The notes under the pieces: model-generated
What the model was told of the DNA's origin: nothing
The model's input: only the letters and a program-made list of their open reading frames with translations
Databases searched by the model: none
DNA from: CALMRE01 sp964412895
GTDB taxonomy: Bacteria; UBP6; UBA1177; JAKLFG01
Direction of reading: 5' to 3'
Length of the DNA: 30,120 nucleotides
Assembly: GCA_964412895.1 (NCBI GenBank)
Contig: CAYPQK010000032.1
Span: 1 to 30,120, forward strand
Shown: positions 7,759 to 15,814 of the stretch, piece by piece
How positions within the stretch are numbered: the stretch's first letter is position 1
How the letters are laid out: each line of letters starts with the position of its first letter
Program-made: the position numbers and the translations under genes

Positions 7759-9084
7759 TCATTCTTTCGGGCAGGCCGTGGTGGAACCAAGCTGTCCGGA
7801 GATGTCGCCAAACGGGGTCTCGGTCGGATGGTAGAGTTTAAGGTTCGTGGCGTTGAAAGCGATCGAACCACCGCTGGCCGCGGTGGTGTTGGTCGCCGCG
7901 GTCACATTGACCGTGCCGCCCGACACGAACGCCAACAGGCACTGATTGTTGTTCGCGTCGACATTGATGAGGTAGCTCATCGCCGTCGCTTCCTGCGTCA
8001 GATCGACGGTGAACTGGCCGGGAGCGATCACATCGCTGGCAAAAGCAAGGATCGCGACCGGATTCACGATCGCCGTCTGCGTCTGAACGACCTGCTGAAC
8101 CGCGACCGAGGCCGGGTTCGTGCCGTCCGCCGCCGAGTGGACCGCGATGGAGTAGGTCTGGACGCCGCCGGTGGGCGGGATCGGCTTGTTGGAGGCGGCA
8201 TAGCTGCCGGTAAGAACGCCACTCATGATCGCGCCGCTCGAATTGGCCTGAAGCTGGGCGTTGAGGTCGCCGTCGCCGTCATAAATGTAGGCGAAGTTCG
8301 CGTTGGCCGCCATGGTGCCGTAGGCCGGCACATCGACCGTGAAGCAGGCATCGAGTTCGTCACCGCACTTTTCCGACTGACAGGTGCTGCATGCGGTATC
8401 GTTGGTCCCATCGCATTCGGTGGCGCAGTTGTTGGTTATGCAGGTCATAACCGCGTTGAATTGGGCCTGAGCTTCGGTGGTGCCGGTCGCAAGGCAGGCA
8501 TCGACGCATGCCTGATCGGCGCATCCGCTACCGCCATTCGCATCGCCTATGCAGGTGTTGATGTCGGAACAGGTGCCGCCCGTGGTGGTAGTGTCGCTGT
8601 CGGGCTGGACATTGTCGGTATCGGCCGCGCCCTGACAGTTGGCGGTGTCGTAACCGGTGCAATCGGACTTGCACATCGCCACGCCGCCGGTGTAGGAAGC
8701 GCTGATGTCGACGCAGTTCTTCGCGTCGCCGTCGCACACTTCACCGGTGTCGGTCACGCTGTTGCCGCAGTTGGTGGTCGGCGTGTCGGTGTCGGTGCCG
8801 ACCGGGGTGTCGGTGTCGGTGCCGACCGGAGTGTCGGTGTCGGTGCCGGTGTTGCTGCAGCCGGCGACATTGTTCGCCTCGACGCATTCATAGCCGTAGT
8901 CGGCGCAGTCGCCCTGACTCTGCCAAGTGCCGCTGGTGCACTTAAGCACGATCGAGCCGTCACACATCATGGCGTTCTCTTCGGTGCAGGTGCCACCGAT
9001 GTTGGTGTTCGGGTCCTCGTCGCCGCAGGAAACGGCGAAGATCGCCACAAGGATCATGGCCGCGATCAGATTCCAATTCTTCAT
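7759..9084 (-). CDS. Cys-rich surface lipoprotein with TDTDTP repeats
   Basis: A 441-residue protein with a lipoprotein signal (lipobox AVSC, lipidated Cys about residue 20). In order: a Cys-rich module (about 30-80), a threonine/aspartate linker with three TDTDTP units, a second Cys module beginning CGNSV that resembles modules in the neighbouring protease, a helical Cys-rich block (about 175-250, with CADQACVDACLATG) of a kind common in myxobacterial-type lipoproteins, and a beta-rich C-terminal domain. No catalytic motif is seen; a surface binding or structural role is inferred. The ATG at 9084 has GGAGGT seven bases upstream; longer in-frame starts lack a site. It has its own promoter and terminator. 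Confidence 0.8.
   Translation of the reverse strand: MKNWNLIAAMILVAIFAVSCGDEDPNTNIGGTCTEENAMMCDGSIVLKCTSGTWQSQGDCADYGYECVEANNVAGCSNTGTDTDTPVGTDTDTPVGTDTDTPTTNCGNSVTDTGEVCDGDAKNCVDISASYTGGVAMCKSDCTGYDTANCQGAADTDNVQPDSDTTTTGGTCSDINTCIGDANGGSGCADQACVDACLATGTTEAQAQFNAVMTCITNNCATECDGTNDTACSTCQSEKCGDELDACFTVDVPAYGTMAANANFAYIYDGDGDLNAQLQANSSGAIMSGVLTGSYAASNKPIPPTGGVQTYSIAVHSAADGTNPASVAVQQVVQTQTAIVNPVAILAFASDVIAPGQFTVDLTQEATAMSYLINVDANNNQCLLAFVSGGTVNVTAATNTTAASGGSIAFNATNLKLYHPTETPFGDISGQLGSTTACPKE
8783..8848 (-). repeat. 24-base in-frame tandem repeat (about 2.7 units)
   Basis: Two full units (8783-8806 and 8807-8830) and a partial third, differing by single bases. They encode the GTDTDTPV linker of the lipoprotein. 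The unit is a multiple of three, so changes in copy number would change linker length without breaking the frame. Confidence 0.85.
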
Positions 9085-9137
9085 CTTCGATACCTCCATA
9101 AAGGATAATAAAGGGTAAAACCCCATAAACATCGCCG

Positions 9138-9167
9138 ATTCTATGAACCGTTACCTCTAAAAGTCAA
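9138..9167 (-). promoter_or_regulatory. Promoter of the Cys-rich lipoprotein gene
   Basis: On the minus strand TTGACT (9167-9162) and TAGAAT (9143-9138) with an 18-base spacer. It starts just past the stop of the protease gene, giving the lipoprotein gene its own promoter. Confidence 0.45.
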
Positions 9168-9179
9168 GTATTTTCTCCT

Positions 9180-11270
9180 CTACAGCACGATGAGGGCACA
9201 GCCGCTCGACCCGTTGGTGGGCGGCTTGGTGCCGGGCAGGGTGCAGTCGGGGTCACAGCCGTCGCCGGGGTTCGTGTTGCCGTCGTCGCAGACCTCGCCC
9301 GCTTCGAGTATGCCGTTGCCGCAGACCGCATTGCCGGTCGCCGGAAGGGTGCAGTCGGGATTGCAGGCGTCGCCCGGTATCGTGTTGCCGTCGTCGCACT
9401 GTTCGCCCGTCTCTTTGACGCCGTTGCCGCAGACCGCGTTCGGGTCCTCGGTCAGACACGCGGCAGAACAACCGTCGCCGTTATTCTTGTTGCCGTCGTC
9501 GCACTGTTCGCCCGTTTCCTTGATGCCGTTGCCGCACTCGACGGGGGTCACGGTGCAGTTCGGCTCACAGCCGTCGCCCGGGGTCAGGTTGCCGTCGTCG
9601 CAGGCCTCGCCCGACTCCTTGGTGCCGTTGCCGCACACCGCGTTCGGGTCCTCGTTCAGACAGGCGGCCGAGCAGCCGTCGCCGTTCACTTTGTTGCCGT
9701 CGTCGCACTCTTCGGAACCCTCCTTGGTGCCGTTGCCGCACACCGGGGTCGTTTCAAGCAGGCAGCCGGCCGAGCAGCCGTCGCCGTTGACCTTGTTGCC
9801 GTCGTCGCACTGTTCGGCGCCCTCTTTGGTGCCATTGCCGCACACCGCGGTCGCCCCTTCGGTCTTGCAGCGCGAGGAACAGCCGTCGCCGCTGGTGTTG
9901 TTGCCGTCGTCGCACTGCTCGAGCGCTTCGGGTATGCCGTTGCCGCAGAGGATGGTCCCGTTGGCGCAGTCGGACATCTCGTAACCGGAACAATTGGTGT
10001 TGCACCGGGCGTACAGATATTTATTGTAGTCGCCGAGCGTTTCGCAGGAGGTCATATCGGTGTCGCAGAACTCGTTCCCCTCCTTGAGACCGTCGCCGCA
10101 GAGGGTGGCGGTGCAGTAGGCGGTGTTGTAGCCGGCGCAGTCGTCGGCGCAGGGGGCGGTATCGCCCGACAGGAACTGGCCGATGGTGCCGCAGTCGGCG
10201 GTCATCCCCGCCTCGCACACCTCGGGCGGCAGGATGGAGCCATCGCCGCAGACCGGATCGCACACCGAGGTATCCCACCACGAACAGCCGCCGTTGCAGG
10301 GGGCCGCGGTACCCGTTTCATATTTGCTGTCGACCTGCGCGCAGTCCAAGGTCTGCCCCTGACTGCACACATCGTCGCCGTCGCCGCATTCACCGCCGCT
10401 CAGCAGGCCGTGACCGGTGAATTCTATGAGGGTATTGACGATCCAATCGCGGTACTGGATGGTCCAAGTGTCCCAGCCGTCGCGGTCGGCGTAGCAGGTC
10501 TGGCCGCCGAACGAGGTGATGCCCGATACGACCAGCATGCCGTTCTGGGTGGTGAGGAACGGGCCGCCCGAATCGCCCTGACAGGTACCCGAGGGGTTGC
10601 CCACTTCGATGAGTTTCTTACCGGTGTCGCGGGTAAGTACCTTCGCGTTGCCCCAACGGTGAGTGCCCGAATCGTAGCCGCCGGTATAGGTGATGCCGTA
10701 GCCGACGATGACGCCGGTCTCGCCGAGCGCGTCCTCGGGATAGTCGCGGAGACCGAAGATATCGATGTCGGTTATCTTCCGGTCGAGCTTGATCATCGCG
10801 ACATCGTTGTTGACGCTCCAGCCAAGTTCCCCGGTCCACCCCTCGTGCTTCTTGACCTGCACGGCATTGGCGAGGGTGTTGCTCATGATATTCGCGCCGT
10901 TCTTCACGCTGATGGAACCGGGATTGGATACCGCATCGTAGACTAGTTGGTTATACTCCTTCAGGTAGACGCAGTGGCCGGCCGTGAGCAGGACCTCTTC
11001 GTCGATGAGCGACGCGGTGCAGATCGCCTGCCCCTGCGAGGTATTCATCAGGAGGCCGACCGCCGCCTGATACACCGCGTAGTTGGTCGCCTGACCGTTG
11101 ACGATGAAGGGTTGTATCTCGCGGTCGCCGTCCGGATCGAGCATTCCCTGAAACGAGTCGCCGAGCCATTCGGGGAGGACCAGCCGGTTCTCAAGGGAGC
11201 GGGGGTCGTCGGAGCCGTACAGCGCCCCGCACAGGACGATGATGGCCGCCAGAAGGAATCGCTTGCTCAT
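9180..11270 (-). CDS. Secreted S1 serine protease with seven Cys-rich repeats
   Basis: A 696-residue protein. A signal peptide (about 1-19) and short propeptide lead to a chymotrypsin-fold domain beginning at IVNG (about 56). The triad is complete: H99 (LTAGHC), D156 (NNDVAMIKL) and S234 (CQGDSGGP). The residue at chymotrypsin position 189 is glycine, so tryptic specificity is unlikely. After about residue 300 come two divergent Cys modules and seven repeats of about 33 residues (CGNG...CDDGN...GDGC...C), known as Myxococcus Cys-rich repeats, probably a rigid stalk. The chain ends SSGCALIVL, with no hydrophobic helix or basic tail for C-terminal sorting. The ATG at 11270 has AGGAGG five bases upstream. 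It is monocistronic. Confidence 0.9.
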   Translation of the reverse strand: MSKRFLLAAIIVLCGALYGSDDPRSLENRLVLPEWLGDSFQGMLDPDGDREIQPFIVNGQATNYAVYQAAVGLLMNTSQGQAICTASLIDEEVLLTAGHCVYLKEYNQLVYDAVSNPGSISVKNGANIMSNTLANAVQVKKHEGWTGELGWSVNNDVAMIKLDRKITDIDIFGLRDYPEDALGETGVIVGYGITYTGGYDSGTHRWGNAKVLTRDTGKKLIEVGNPSGTCQGDSGGPFLTTQNGMLVVSGITSFGGQTCYADRDGWDTWTIQYRDWIVNTLIEFTGHGLLSGGECGDGDDVCSQGQTLDCAQVDSKYETGTAAPCNGGCSWWDTSVCDPVCGDGSILPPEVCEAGMTADCGTIGQFLSGDTAPCADDCAGYNTAYCTATLCGDGLKEGNEFCDTDMTSCETLGDYNKYLYARCNTNCSGYEMSDCANGTILCGNGIPEALEQCDDGNNTSGDGCSSRCKTEGATAVCGNGTKEGAEQCDDGNKVNGDGCSAGCLLETTPVCGNGTKEGSEECDDGNKVNGDGCSAACLNEDPNAVCGNGTKESGEACDDGNLTPGDGCEPNCTVTPVECGNGIKETGEQCDDGNKNNGDGCSAACLTEDPNAVCGNGVKETGEQCDDGNTIPGDACNPDCTLPATGNAVCGNGILEAGEVCDDGNTNPGDGCDPDCTLPGTKPPTNGSSGCALIVL
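9243..9947 (-). repeat. Seven tandem Cys-rich-repeat coding units (about 100 bases each)
   Basis: Seven imperfect units, each encoding CGNG, then a short KE/EA/ET-type stretch, CDDGN and GDGC (GDAC in one) and a last Cys. Neighbouring units are similar at the DNA level as well, for example the repeated ttgccgtcgtcgca core. Expansion or loss by recombination therefore seems possible. Confidence 0.85.
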
Positions 11271-11318
11271 AGGCACCTCCTATTCACTATGTCACCGTTC
11301 ATTAGACAACTTCGGGCG

Positions 11319-11347
11319 ATTGTAAGTTCCATCCACCTCAAAATCAA
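11319..11347 (-). promoter_or_regulatory. Promoter of the serine protease gene
   Basis: On the minus strand TTGATT (11347-11342) and TACAAT (11324-11319) with a 17-base spacer. Transcription would start near 11312, about 42 bases before the ATG. Confidence 0.5.
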
Positions 11348-11370
11348 GCACTTTCTACTAGCAAATTGCT

Positions 11371-11418
11371 CTCCGGCAAAAAATGTTGTTATATTTCATG
11401 TGGTTACACTCCGGCAAA
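11371..11418. repeat. Direct repeat CTCCGGCAAA, two copies
   Basis: Perfect ten-base copies at 11371-11380 and 11409-11418, 38 bases apart, in the AT-rich region between the divergent protease and gmd genes. They lie upstream of both promoters, where an activator would bind. No regulator is known for them. Confidence 0.5.
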
Positions 11419-11471
11419 GAGACCTTCTTTTGTACCGACCCACAAAAACTTTTCTAATACGGCGGAGCGGC

Positions 11472-11477
11472 TATAAT
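11472..11477 (+). promoter_or_regulatory. -10 box of the gmd-fcl promoter
   Basis: A perfect TATAAT lies 31 bases before the gmd ATG. No good -35 box is found at 16 to 18 bases (the best are ACTTTT and TTTTCT), which would fit a promoter that needs an activator. A GGGGAGG ribosome-binding site follows at 11494-11500. Confidence 0.4.
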
Positions 11478-11507
11478 CGCCCTACTGCATGAAGGGGAGG
11501 ATTCCTC

Positions 11508-12650
11508 ATGGCAAAAACGGCTCTCATCACCGGCATCACCGGTCAGGACGGCGCCTATCTGGCCGAACTGCTGCTCGACAAAGGCTACACCGTGCACGGC
11601 ATCAAGCGGCGGTCGTCGCTGTTCAACACCGACCGCATCGATCATCTCTATCAGGACCGGCACGACAAGGCGGTCAAGTTCTTCCTCCACTACGGAGATC
11701 TGACCGACGCGACCAACCTCATCCGCATCATGCAGGAGGTACAGCCCGACGAGGTCTACAATCTCGCGGCGCAGTCGCATGTCAAGGTGTCGTTCGAGAC
11801 GCCCGAGTACACCGCCAATTCCGACGCGCTGGGCACTCTGCGGCTCCTTGAGGCGATACGGATACTGAAGCTGGAAAAGAAAACGCGCTTTTATCAGGCG
11901 TCGACTTCCGAACTTTACGGTCTGGTACAGGAAACGCCGCAGAAGGAGACGACCCCCTTCTATCCCCGCAGTCCCTACGCCGCCGCGAAACTCTACGGCT
12001 ACTGGATAACGGTAAATTACCGCGAGGCATACAACCTCTTCGCCTGCAACGGGATACTGTTCAACCATGAATCGCCGGTCCGCGGCGAGACCTTCGTCAC
12101 CCGCAAGATCACCCGCGCCGCGGTCCGCATCGCGCTCGGCCTCCAGAAGCGCCTCTTCCTCGGCAATCTCGGGGCGAAGCGCGACTGGGGCCACGCAAAG
12201 GACTATGTCCGCGCCATGTATCTGATGCTCCAGCACGACACGCCGGAGGATTTCGTCATCGCGACGGGCCGCACCACCGAGGTGCGCGAGTTCGTGCGGA
12301 TGGCCTTCGCCGAACTGGGCGTGACACTCGGCTTCAGCGGCGAGGGAAAGAACGAGGTCGGTCGCATCGAGGCGCTGGATGAGGCGCGGCTGATCGCGAC
12401 CGCCGGCACGGCGGGAACGCTCAAGAAGGGCGACACGGTGGTCAAGATCGACGCCGCCTACTTCCGGCCGACCGAGGTCGAACTGCTCATCGGCGACGCG
12501 ACCAAAGCGCGGACGAAGCTCGGCTGGGTCCCGGAGCATACGCTCGAAGAACTCGTCAAGGAGATGACCGCCGCCGACATGGCCGAGGCGCGGCGCGACG
12601 AACTGCTCAAACAGCATCATTATAAAATACGCCCCAACCTCGGGGACTGA
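11508..12650 (+). CDS. gmd: GDP-mannose 4,6-dehydratase
   Basis: A 380-residue cytoplasmic short-chain dehydrogenase that turns GDP-mannose into GDP-4-keto-6-deoxymannose, the first step to GDP-L-fucose and related sugars. The NADP-binding GITGQDG motif (about 9-15) and the RR pair of the NADP phosphate pocket (about 34-35) are present. So are the catalytic residues T133 and E135 in ASTSELYG, and Y157-x3-K161 in YAAAK, matching the E. coli enzyme almost position for position. The SPVRGETFVTRKITRA stretch is typical of the family. It is followed four bases later by fcl in the usual two-gene order. The products probably feed surface polysaccharide; no glycosyltransferases are nearby. Confidence 0.96.
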   Translation: MAKTALITGITGQDGAYLAELLLDKGYTVHGIKRRSSLFNTDRIDHLYQDRHDKAVKFFLHYGDLTDATNLIRIMQEVQPDEVYNLAAQSHVKVSFETPEYTANSDALGTLRLLEAIRILKLEKKTRFYQASTSELYGLVQETPQKETTPFYPRSPYAAAKLYGYWITVNYREAYNLFACNGILFNHESPVRGETFVTRKITRAAVRIALGLQKRLFLGNLGAKRDWGHAKDYVRAMYLMLQHDTPEDFVIATGRTTEVREFVRMAFAELGVTLGFSGEGKNEVGRIEALDEARLIATAGTAGTLKKGDTVVKIDAAYFRPTEVELLIGDATKARTKLGWVPEHTLEELVKEMTAADMAEARRDELLKQHHYKIRPNLGD

Positions 12651-12654
12651 CGCG

Positions 12655-13617
12655 ATGGAAAAGAATGCAAAGATATATGTCGCGGGACATGTGGGGCTCG
12701 TCGGCGGGGCGCTGTGGCGCGGCCTTGAGAAGAAGGGCTACGCGAACCTCGTCGGCCGGTCGTTCGCCGAACTCGACCTGCGTGACCGTCACGCGGTCGA
12801 CGCCTTCTTCACCACCGAGAAGCCCGAATACCTGTTCCTTGCGGCGGCCCGCGTCGGCGGCATCGTTGCAAACAGCACCTACCGTGCCGATTTCATTTAT
12901 GATAATCTTGCCATCGAACTGAACCTCATCGACGCCGCCCACAAGCACGGCGTGAAGAAACTGCTCTTCCTCGGTTCGTCGTGCATCTACCCCAAACTGG
13001 CGCCCCAGCCGATGACCGAACCGGCACTCCTCACCGGAGAACTCGAATACACCAACGAACCCTACGCCATCGCGAAGATCGCGGGGATCAAACTCTGCGA
13101 ATCGTACAATATCCAGCACGGGACCAACTTCATCGCGGTGATGCCGACCAATCTTTATGGCCCCGGCGACAATTTCAACCTTGAAACGAGTCATGTCATG
13201 CCGGCGATGATACGGAAGTTCCACGAGGCGAAACTAAAGGGCGATACGGCGGTGACGCTCTGGGGAACCGGGACGCCGAAGCGCGAATTCCTCTATGTCG
13301 AAGATCTTGCCGATGCCTGCGTCTTCCTGATGGAGAAAGTGAACTTCGCCGATCTCTCGAAGGGGATGAAGGAGGTGCGCAACACCCACATCAACATCGG
13401 CACCGGCGTCGATCTCACCATCCGCGAACTGGCCGAACTGGTGAAAAAGACGGTCGGCTTCACCGGCGATATCCTCTGGGACACCACCAAGCCCGACGGG
13501 ACGCCGCGCAAACTGCTCGATGTCTCTAAACTTCAATCGCTCGGCTGGAAGCCCAAGACGATGCTTGAAGAAGGTGTCCGCAAAGCCTACGATTGGTACT
13601 GCGCCAATAAAGCCTGA
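12655..13617 (+). CDS. fcl: GDP-L-fucose synthase
   Basis: A 320-residue epimerase-reductase that converts GDP-4-keto-6-deoxymannose, the Gmd product, into GDP-L-fucose with NADPH. It has a GHVGLVG nucleotide-binding motif (about 11-17), the GSSCIYPK stretch with the family serine and cysteine (about 108-110), Y137-x3-K141 (YAIAK), and PTNLYGPGDNFN and SHVMPAMIRKFHEAK, both diagnostic. Length is normal for the family. It is translated close behind gmd and completes the pathway. This makes GDP-L-fucose a confident product of the window, assuming GDP-mannose is made elsewhere. Confidence 0.96.
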   Translation: MEKNAKIYVAGHVGLVGGALWRGLEKKGYANLVGRSFAELDLRDRHAVDAFFTTEKPEYLFLAAARVGGIVANSTYRADFIYDNLAIELNLIDAAHKHGVKKLLFLGSSCIYPKLAPQPMTEPALLTGELEYTNEPYAIAKIAGIKLCESYNIQHGTNFIAVMPTNLYGPGDNFNLETSHVMPAMIRKFHEAKLKGDTAVTLWGTGTPKREFLYVEDLADACVFLMEKVNFADLSKGMKEVRNTHINIGTGVDLTIRELAELVKKTVGFTGDILWDTTKPDGTPRKLLDVSKLQSLGWKPKTMLEEGVRKAYDWYCANKA

Positions 13618-13622
13618 CAGAG

Positions 13623-13922
13623 ATGATGGACACACTGTTCCATTTGTTCTTCTTTGCCTGCTGGCTCACGGGGGTCGTGTCGTGGTTTATCGGGGTTCGT
13701 GCGTTCATTATGACATTCAAACATACCGAACGCGAGGCATGTCAGGATATCTTCATAAATCCACTGTACTTTCTTGACCCACGAAATCTGAAACTCGAAC
13801 CGGGCGAGACCATCCCATTTCTACTCTGGAGGAAACGGACGACGCGTGCCATCTACATCTTCGTTTCAGCGATTCTTCTGGGCTTAGCATCAGCTTTCAT
13901 CAATGGATTTTTGCAAAAGTAA
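13623..13922 (+). CDS. Small AT-rich membrane protein of unknown family
   Basis: A 99-residue protein with a hydrophobic N-terminal segment (about 5-30), a polar middle with an FINPLYFLDPRNLKLEPGE stretch, and a C-terminal helix (about 76-95). I do not recognise it. It starts six bases past the fcl stop, at ATG 13623 or 13626, with a weak ribosome-binding site. Sampled lines of its DNA are about 40 % GC, far below neighbouring genes, which suggests a different origin. It lies next to the left junction of the AbiE cassette and may have arrived with it or in an earlier event. Confidence 0.55.
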   Translation: MMDTLFHLFFFACWLTGVVSWFIGVRAFIMTFKHTEREACQDIFINPLYFLDPRNLKLEPGETIPFLLWRKRTTRAIYIFVSAILLGLASAFINGFLQK

Positions 13923-13984
13923 GAGCCTGCACGAAGGGGCGAAAGAGGCAACAGTCCTCAATATTCAATAGAAGTTGAGATGTG

Positions 13985-14141
13985 TTACGGCCGTTTGACG
14001 CGCACGGCGGCGACGCAGGCGGCAAGCGCCAACAGATAGGCCGCCACCCCGACAAAGAAGGTCACCGATATCCCGAAAAAGAGCGACAGCGCGATCGCGA
14101 GCACCGATGAGACGACGCCCAGCGCCCCGTTGATCCCCCAC
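13985..14141 (-). pseudogene. Orphan 3' end of a spermidine-synthase-like membrane gene
   Basis: A 156-base stretch (13986-14141) is about 91 % identical (14 mismatches, no gaps) to 15874-16029, the 3' end of the intact gene at 15873-18305. It reads to its own stop (TAA, complement of 13985-13987) and would encode the last roughly 51 residues, ending VKRP. Reading upstream in frame, a TAG appears at 14152-14150, just beyond the point where similarity stops, so no larger product exists. Of the changed codons about eight are silent and three change the residue (G/R, T/V, T/I). Both copies therefore evolved as coding sequence before this one was orphaned. Confidence 0.9.
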
Positions 14142-14170
14142 GAGAGATGCTAGGGGTCAGGGCGCAAGAA

Positions 14171-15187
14171 CTATAGAACTGCTTGTTGCGCGGTCGTTCC
14201 GTTTTTGTTGATCCTCCGCTCCAGCGCCGCGATGCCCGCCAATACCTCGTCGAATTCCGGAATGTCGCCGAAAAGCAAAGTCTGCATGGCGCGGTAATCC
14301 TGCTGGAGCGCCGTCCGATGATGTTCAGGCGGCGACAGCCGGAGGGTCCCGGGCTTCGCCTGTTCGTATTCTGCCCACGGACACCGGTAGAAACGCATTT
14401 TGAATTGAGCGACATCGTTAAGGAGATCCAACTTGGCGAGCGCTTCATCCGCAACGGGAGCATTGCTCATCCGGTAAAGATCATAGTAATGCCGCGAGTA
14501 TCGCGCAGGAAGCGGTTTTTCTTTATCACGATGGGCCTCTTGATGCAGTATCGTCGCTTTTTCCCAGAAGGTCCGCGCGGCCGCGATGGTCCGGACCACG
14601 GTGTCCGCCTGTTTGAAAAGATCAGGACGCTGTTGCGCTGCATACGGACTGATGGAACGCGGTTCATTGGGCACCCACGCTGCCAGAGGCCCGATCTCGA
14701 GGATGACCTGCGGCTGAACCGCCGCAAGGAGAAAGCTCTTTGGATAATGAACGAGCACCTCTTGCCCGCGTACCTCAACAGTAACCGGCGCCTCGGCGCG
14801 GTCCGTCAGGTCGGCCTGTAGTATGCCGGCCACCTTGTTTGAAAGAAATGTCTCTGTCCGCAGGTTCGCCTCTTTGCCGAAGACCGCCTGTTGAGTTGAG
14901 CTTCGCTCCGCCCACGCCGTCTCGTCAGAATACCCGAGAAGCTGCCAGTCCAGTATCAGGTCGATGTCTTCCGAAAAGCGCTGGATGAGACCGAAGGCTT
15001 TGGATAGGCTGGTTCCCCCTTTGAAAGCGAACGACTCTTTCCACGGACTGTCATGGAAAAGATAGTCGAGGATCCAGCAGACCCAGAAATCCTTCTCGAT
15101 GATCGCCTCATGCACCTGCATGGATTGAGAGGCGGCCCGGAACAGGTCAGCCCGATTTTTCTCGTTCTGCCGGGCGATATCACGCAT
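14171..15187 (-). CDS. abiEii: AbiEii-type toxin, nucleotidyltransferase family
   Basis: A 338-residue protein of the AbiEii/AbiGii family, the toxin half of type IV-like AbiE modules used in abortive phage defence and plasmid or locus maintenance. The DNA-polymerase-beta-type motif is clear: KGGTSLSKAF (about 56-65) followed by FSEDIDL with acidic residues near 74 and 76. Family members transfer nucleotides to RNA; the exact target here is unknown. The ATG at 15187 overlaps the antitoxin stop by eight bases, and a GAGGGAAG site precedes it, so the pair is translationally coupled. No frameshift is seen and it looks intact. GC looks a little lower (about 55 % in one sampled line) than its neighbours. 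Confidence 0.9.
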   Translation of the reverse strand: MRDIARQNEKNRADLFRAASQSMQVHEAIIEKDFWVCWILDYLFHDSPWKESFAFKGGTSLSKAFGLIQRFSEDIDLILDWQLLGYSDETAWAERSSTQQAVFGKEANLRTETFLSNKVAGILQADLTDRAEAPVTVEVRGQEVLVHYPKSFLLAAVQPQVILEIGPLAAWVPNEPRSISPYAAQQRPDLFKQADTVVRTIAAARTFWEKATILHQEAHRDKEKPLPARYSRHYYDLYRMSNAPVADEALAKLDLLNDVAQFKMRFYRCPWAEYEQAKPGTLRLSPPEHHRTALQQDYRAMQTLLFGDIPEFDEVLAGIAALERRINKNGTTAQQAVL

Positions 15188-15797
15188 GACTTCCCTCTTC
15201 CGCCAATCGTTTGATGACTTCGTACACCCACGCCGTCACATAGCGTGCCTCGCTGAATGCCTGTTCGCGTTCTTTCCTGTCGAGCTTGAGTTTCAGTCTG
15301 CGTATCACCTCATTGTTCACGCGGGCTTCTCCCAATGATTTGAGCGCCTGCACCACCAAGATCGTTTTGGGCGACAATCCGGTGGTCTCTCTGTTCGCCC
15401 GATGCGTGAAGATAACGGTGCCGCCGCTCCATTCGTATTTTTTGGAAGGACCGTCACTGAAGTATTGCCATTGCGCCGGCACCTGCGTGGACAGACCGAG
15501 AATGTTCAGCGCCGTCTCACTTGCCGGTTGAAGGGTCCATCCATGAGCTCGCGCGATCGCCCGGGCGATGGCATCGGGATCGGGACTCGTCGGCGCCTTG
15601 AGAAATTCGCTGAACGCGGGGTAGTCGTAGACACCGCGCAGGAGGCGGCGGATGGTACCTTCGGCCACAAGACGAGTAAGCGACTGCCGCACCGTAGCGT
15701 GGCTGGCAATATCGAGGAAGTCCTTGGGCGTGAAGACATGCCCCCTCCCCTTGCCGTATATTCGCGCAACTATCTTACTAGAAAGGTTATTCTCCAT
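15180..15797 (-). CDS. abiEi: AbiEi-like antitoxin (DUF6088 type)
   Basis: A 205-residue predicted antitoxin and autorepressor. The N-terminal winged-helix part (about 15-60) includes ATVRQSLTRLVAEGTIRRLL followed by RGVYDYPAF, a typical wing of DUF6088/AbiEi proteins. The C-terminal domain is mixed and ends in a basic/acidic helical stretch. In AbiE modules the antitoxin represses its own promoter rather than binding the toxin. The ATG at 15797 is preceded by GGGAGG at eight-base spacing; a longer in-frame start at 15845 would place the start inside the promoter. A promoter with an inverted repeat lies directly upstream. Confidence 0.85.
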   Translation of the reverse strand: MENNLSSKIVARIYGKGRGHVFTPKDFLDIASHATVRQSLTRLVAEGTIRRLLRGVYDYPAFSEFLKAPTSPDPDAIARAIARAHGWTLQPASETALNILGLSTQVPAQWQYFSDGPSKKYEWSGGTVIFTHRANRETTGLSPKTILVVQALKSLGEARVNNEVIRRLKLKLDRKEREQAFSEARYVTAWVYEVIKRLAEEGSHA

Positions 15798-15814
15798 TTT
15801 ATATGCCTCCCGTC

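Noticed and set aside
9243..9947. Regular repeats that might be a CRISPR array
   Set aside because: The period is about 100 bases, the units are coding and contiguous, and there are no unique spacers. They encode Cys-rich protein repeats.
11361..11376. A possible sigma54 (-24/-12) site on the minus strand, GG-N10-GC with TTTGCT
   Set aside because: The -12 half fits but the -24 half (CGGAGA) does not match TGGCAC, and a good sigma70 promoter lies just downstream.
13962..13984. A weak hairpin (CTCAA...TTGAG) as a terminator for the small membrane gene
   Set aside because: Only five pairs, AT-rich, with no T run on either strand.
14151..14170. The taggggtcagg stretch near the left cassette junction as a transposase-related end
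   Set aside because: It occurs once, has no partner at the other junction and cannot be tied to a known element by eye.
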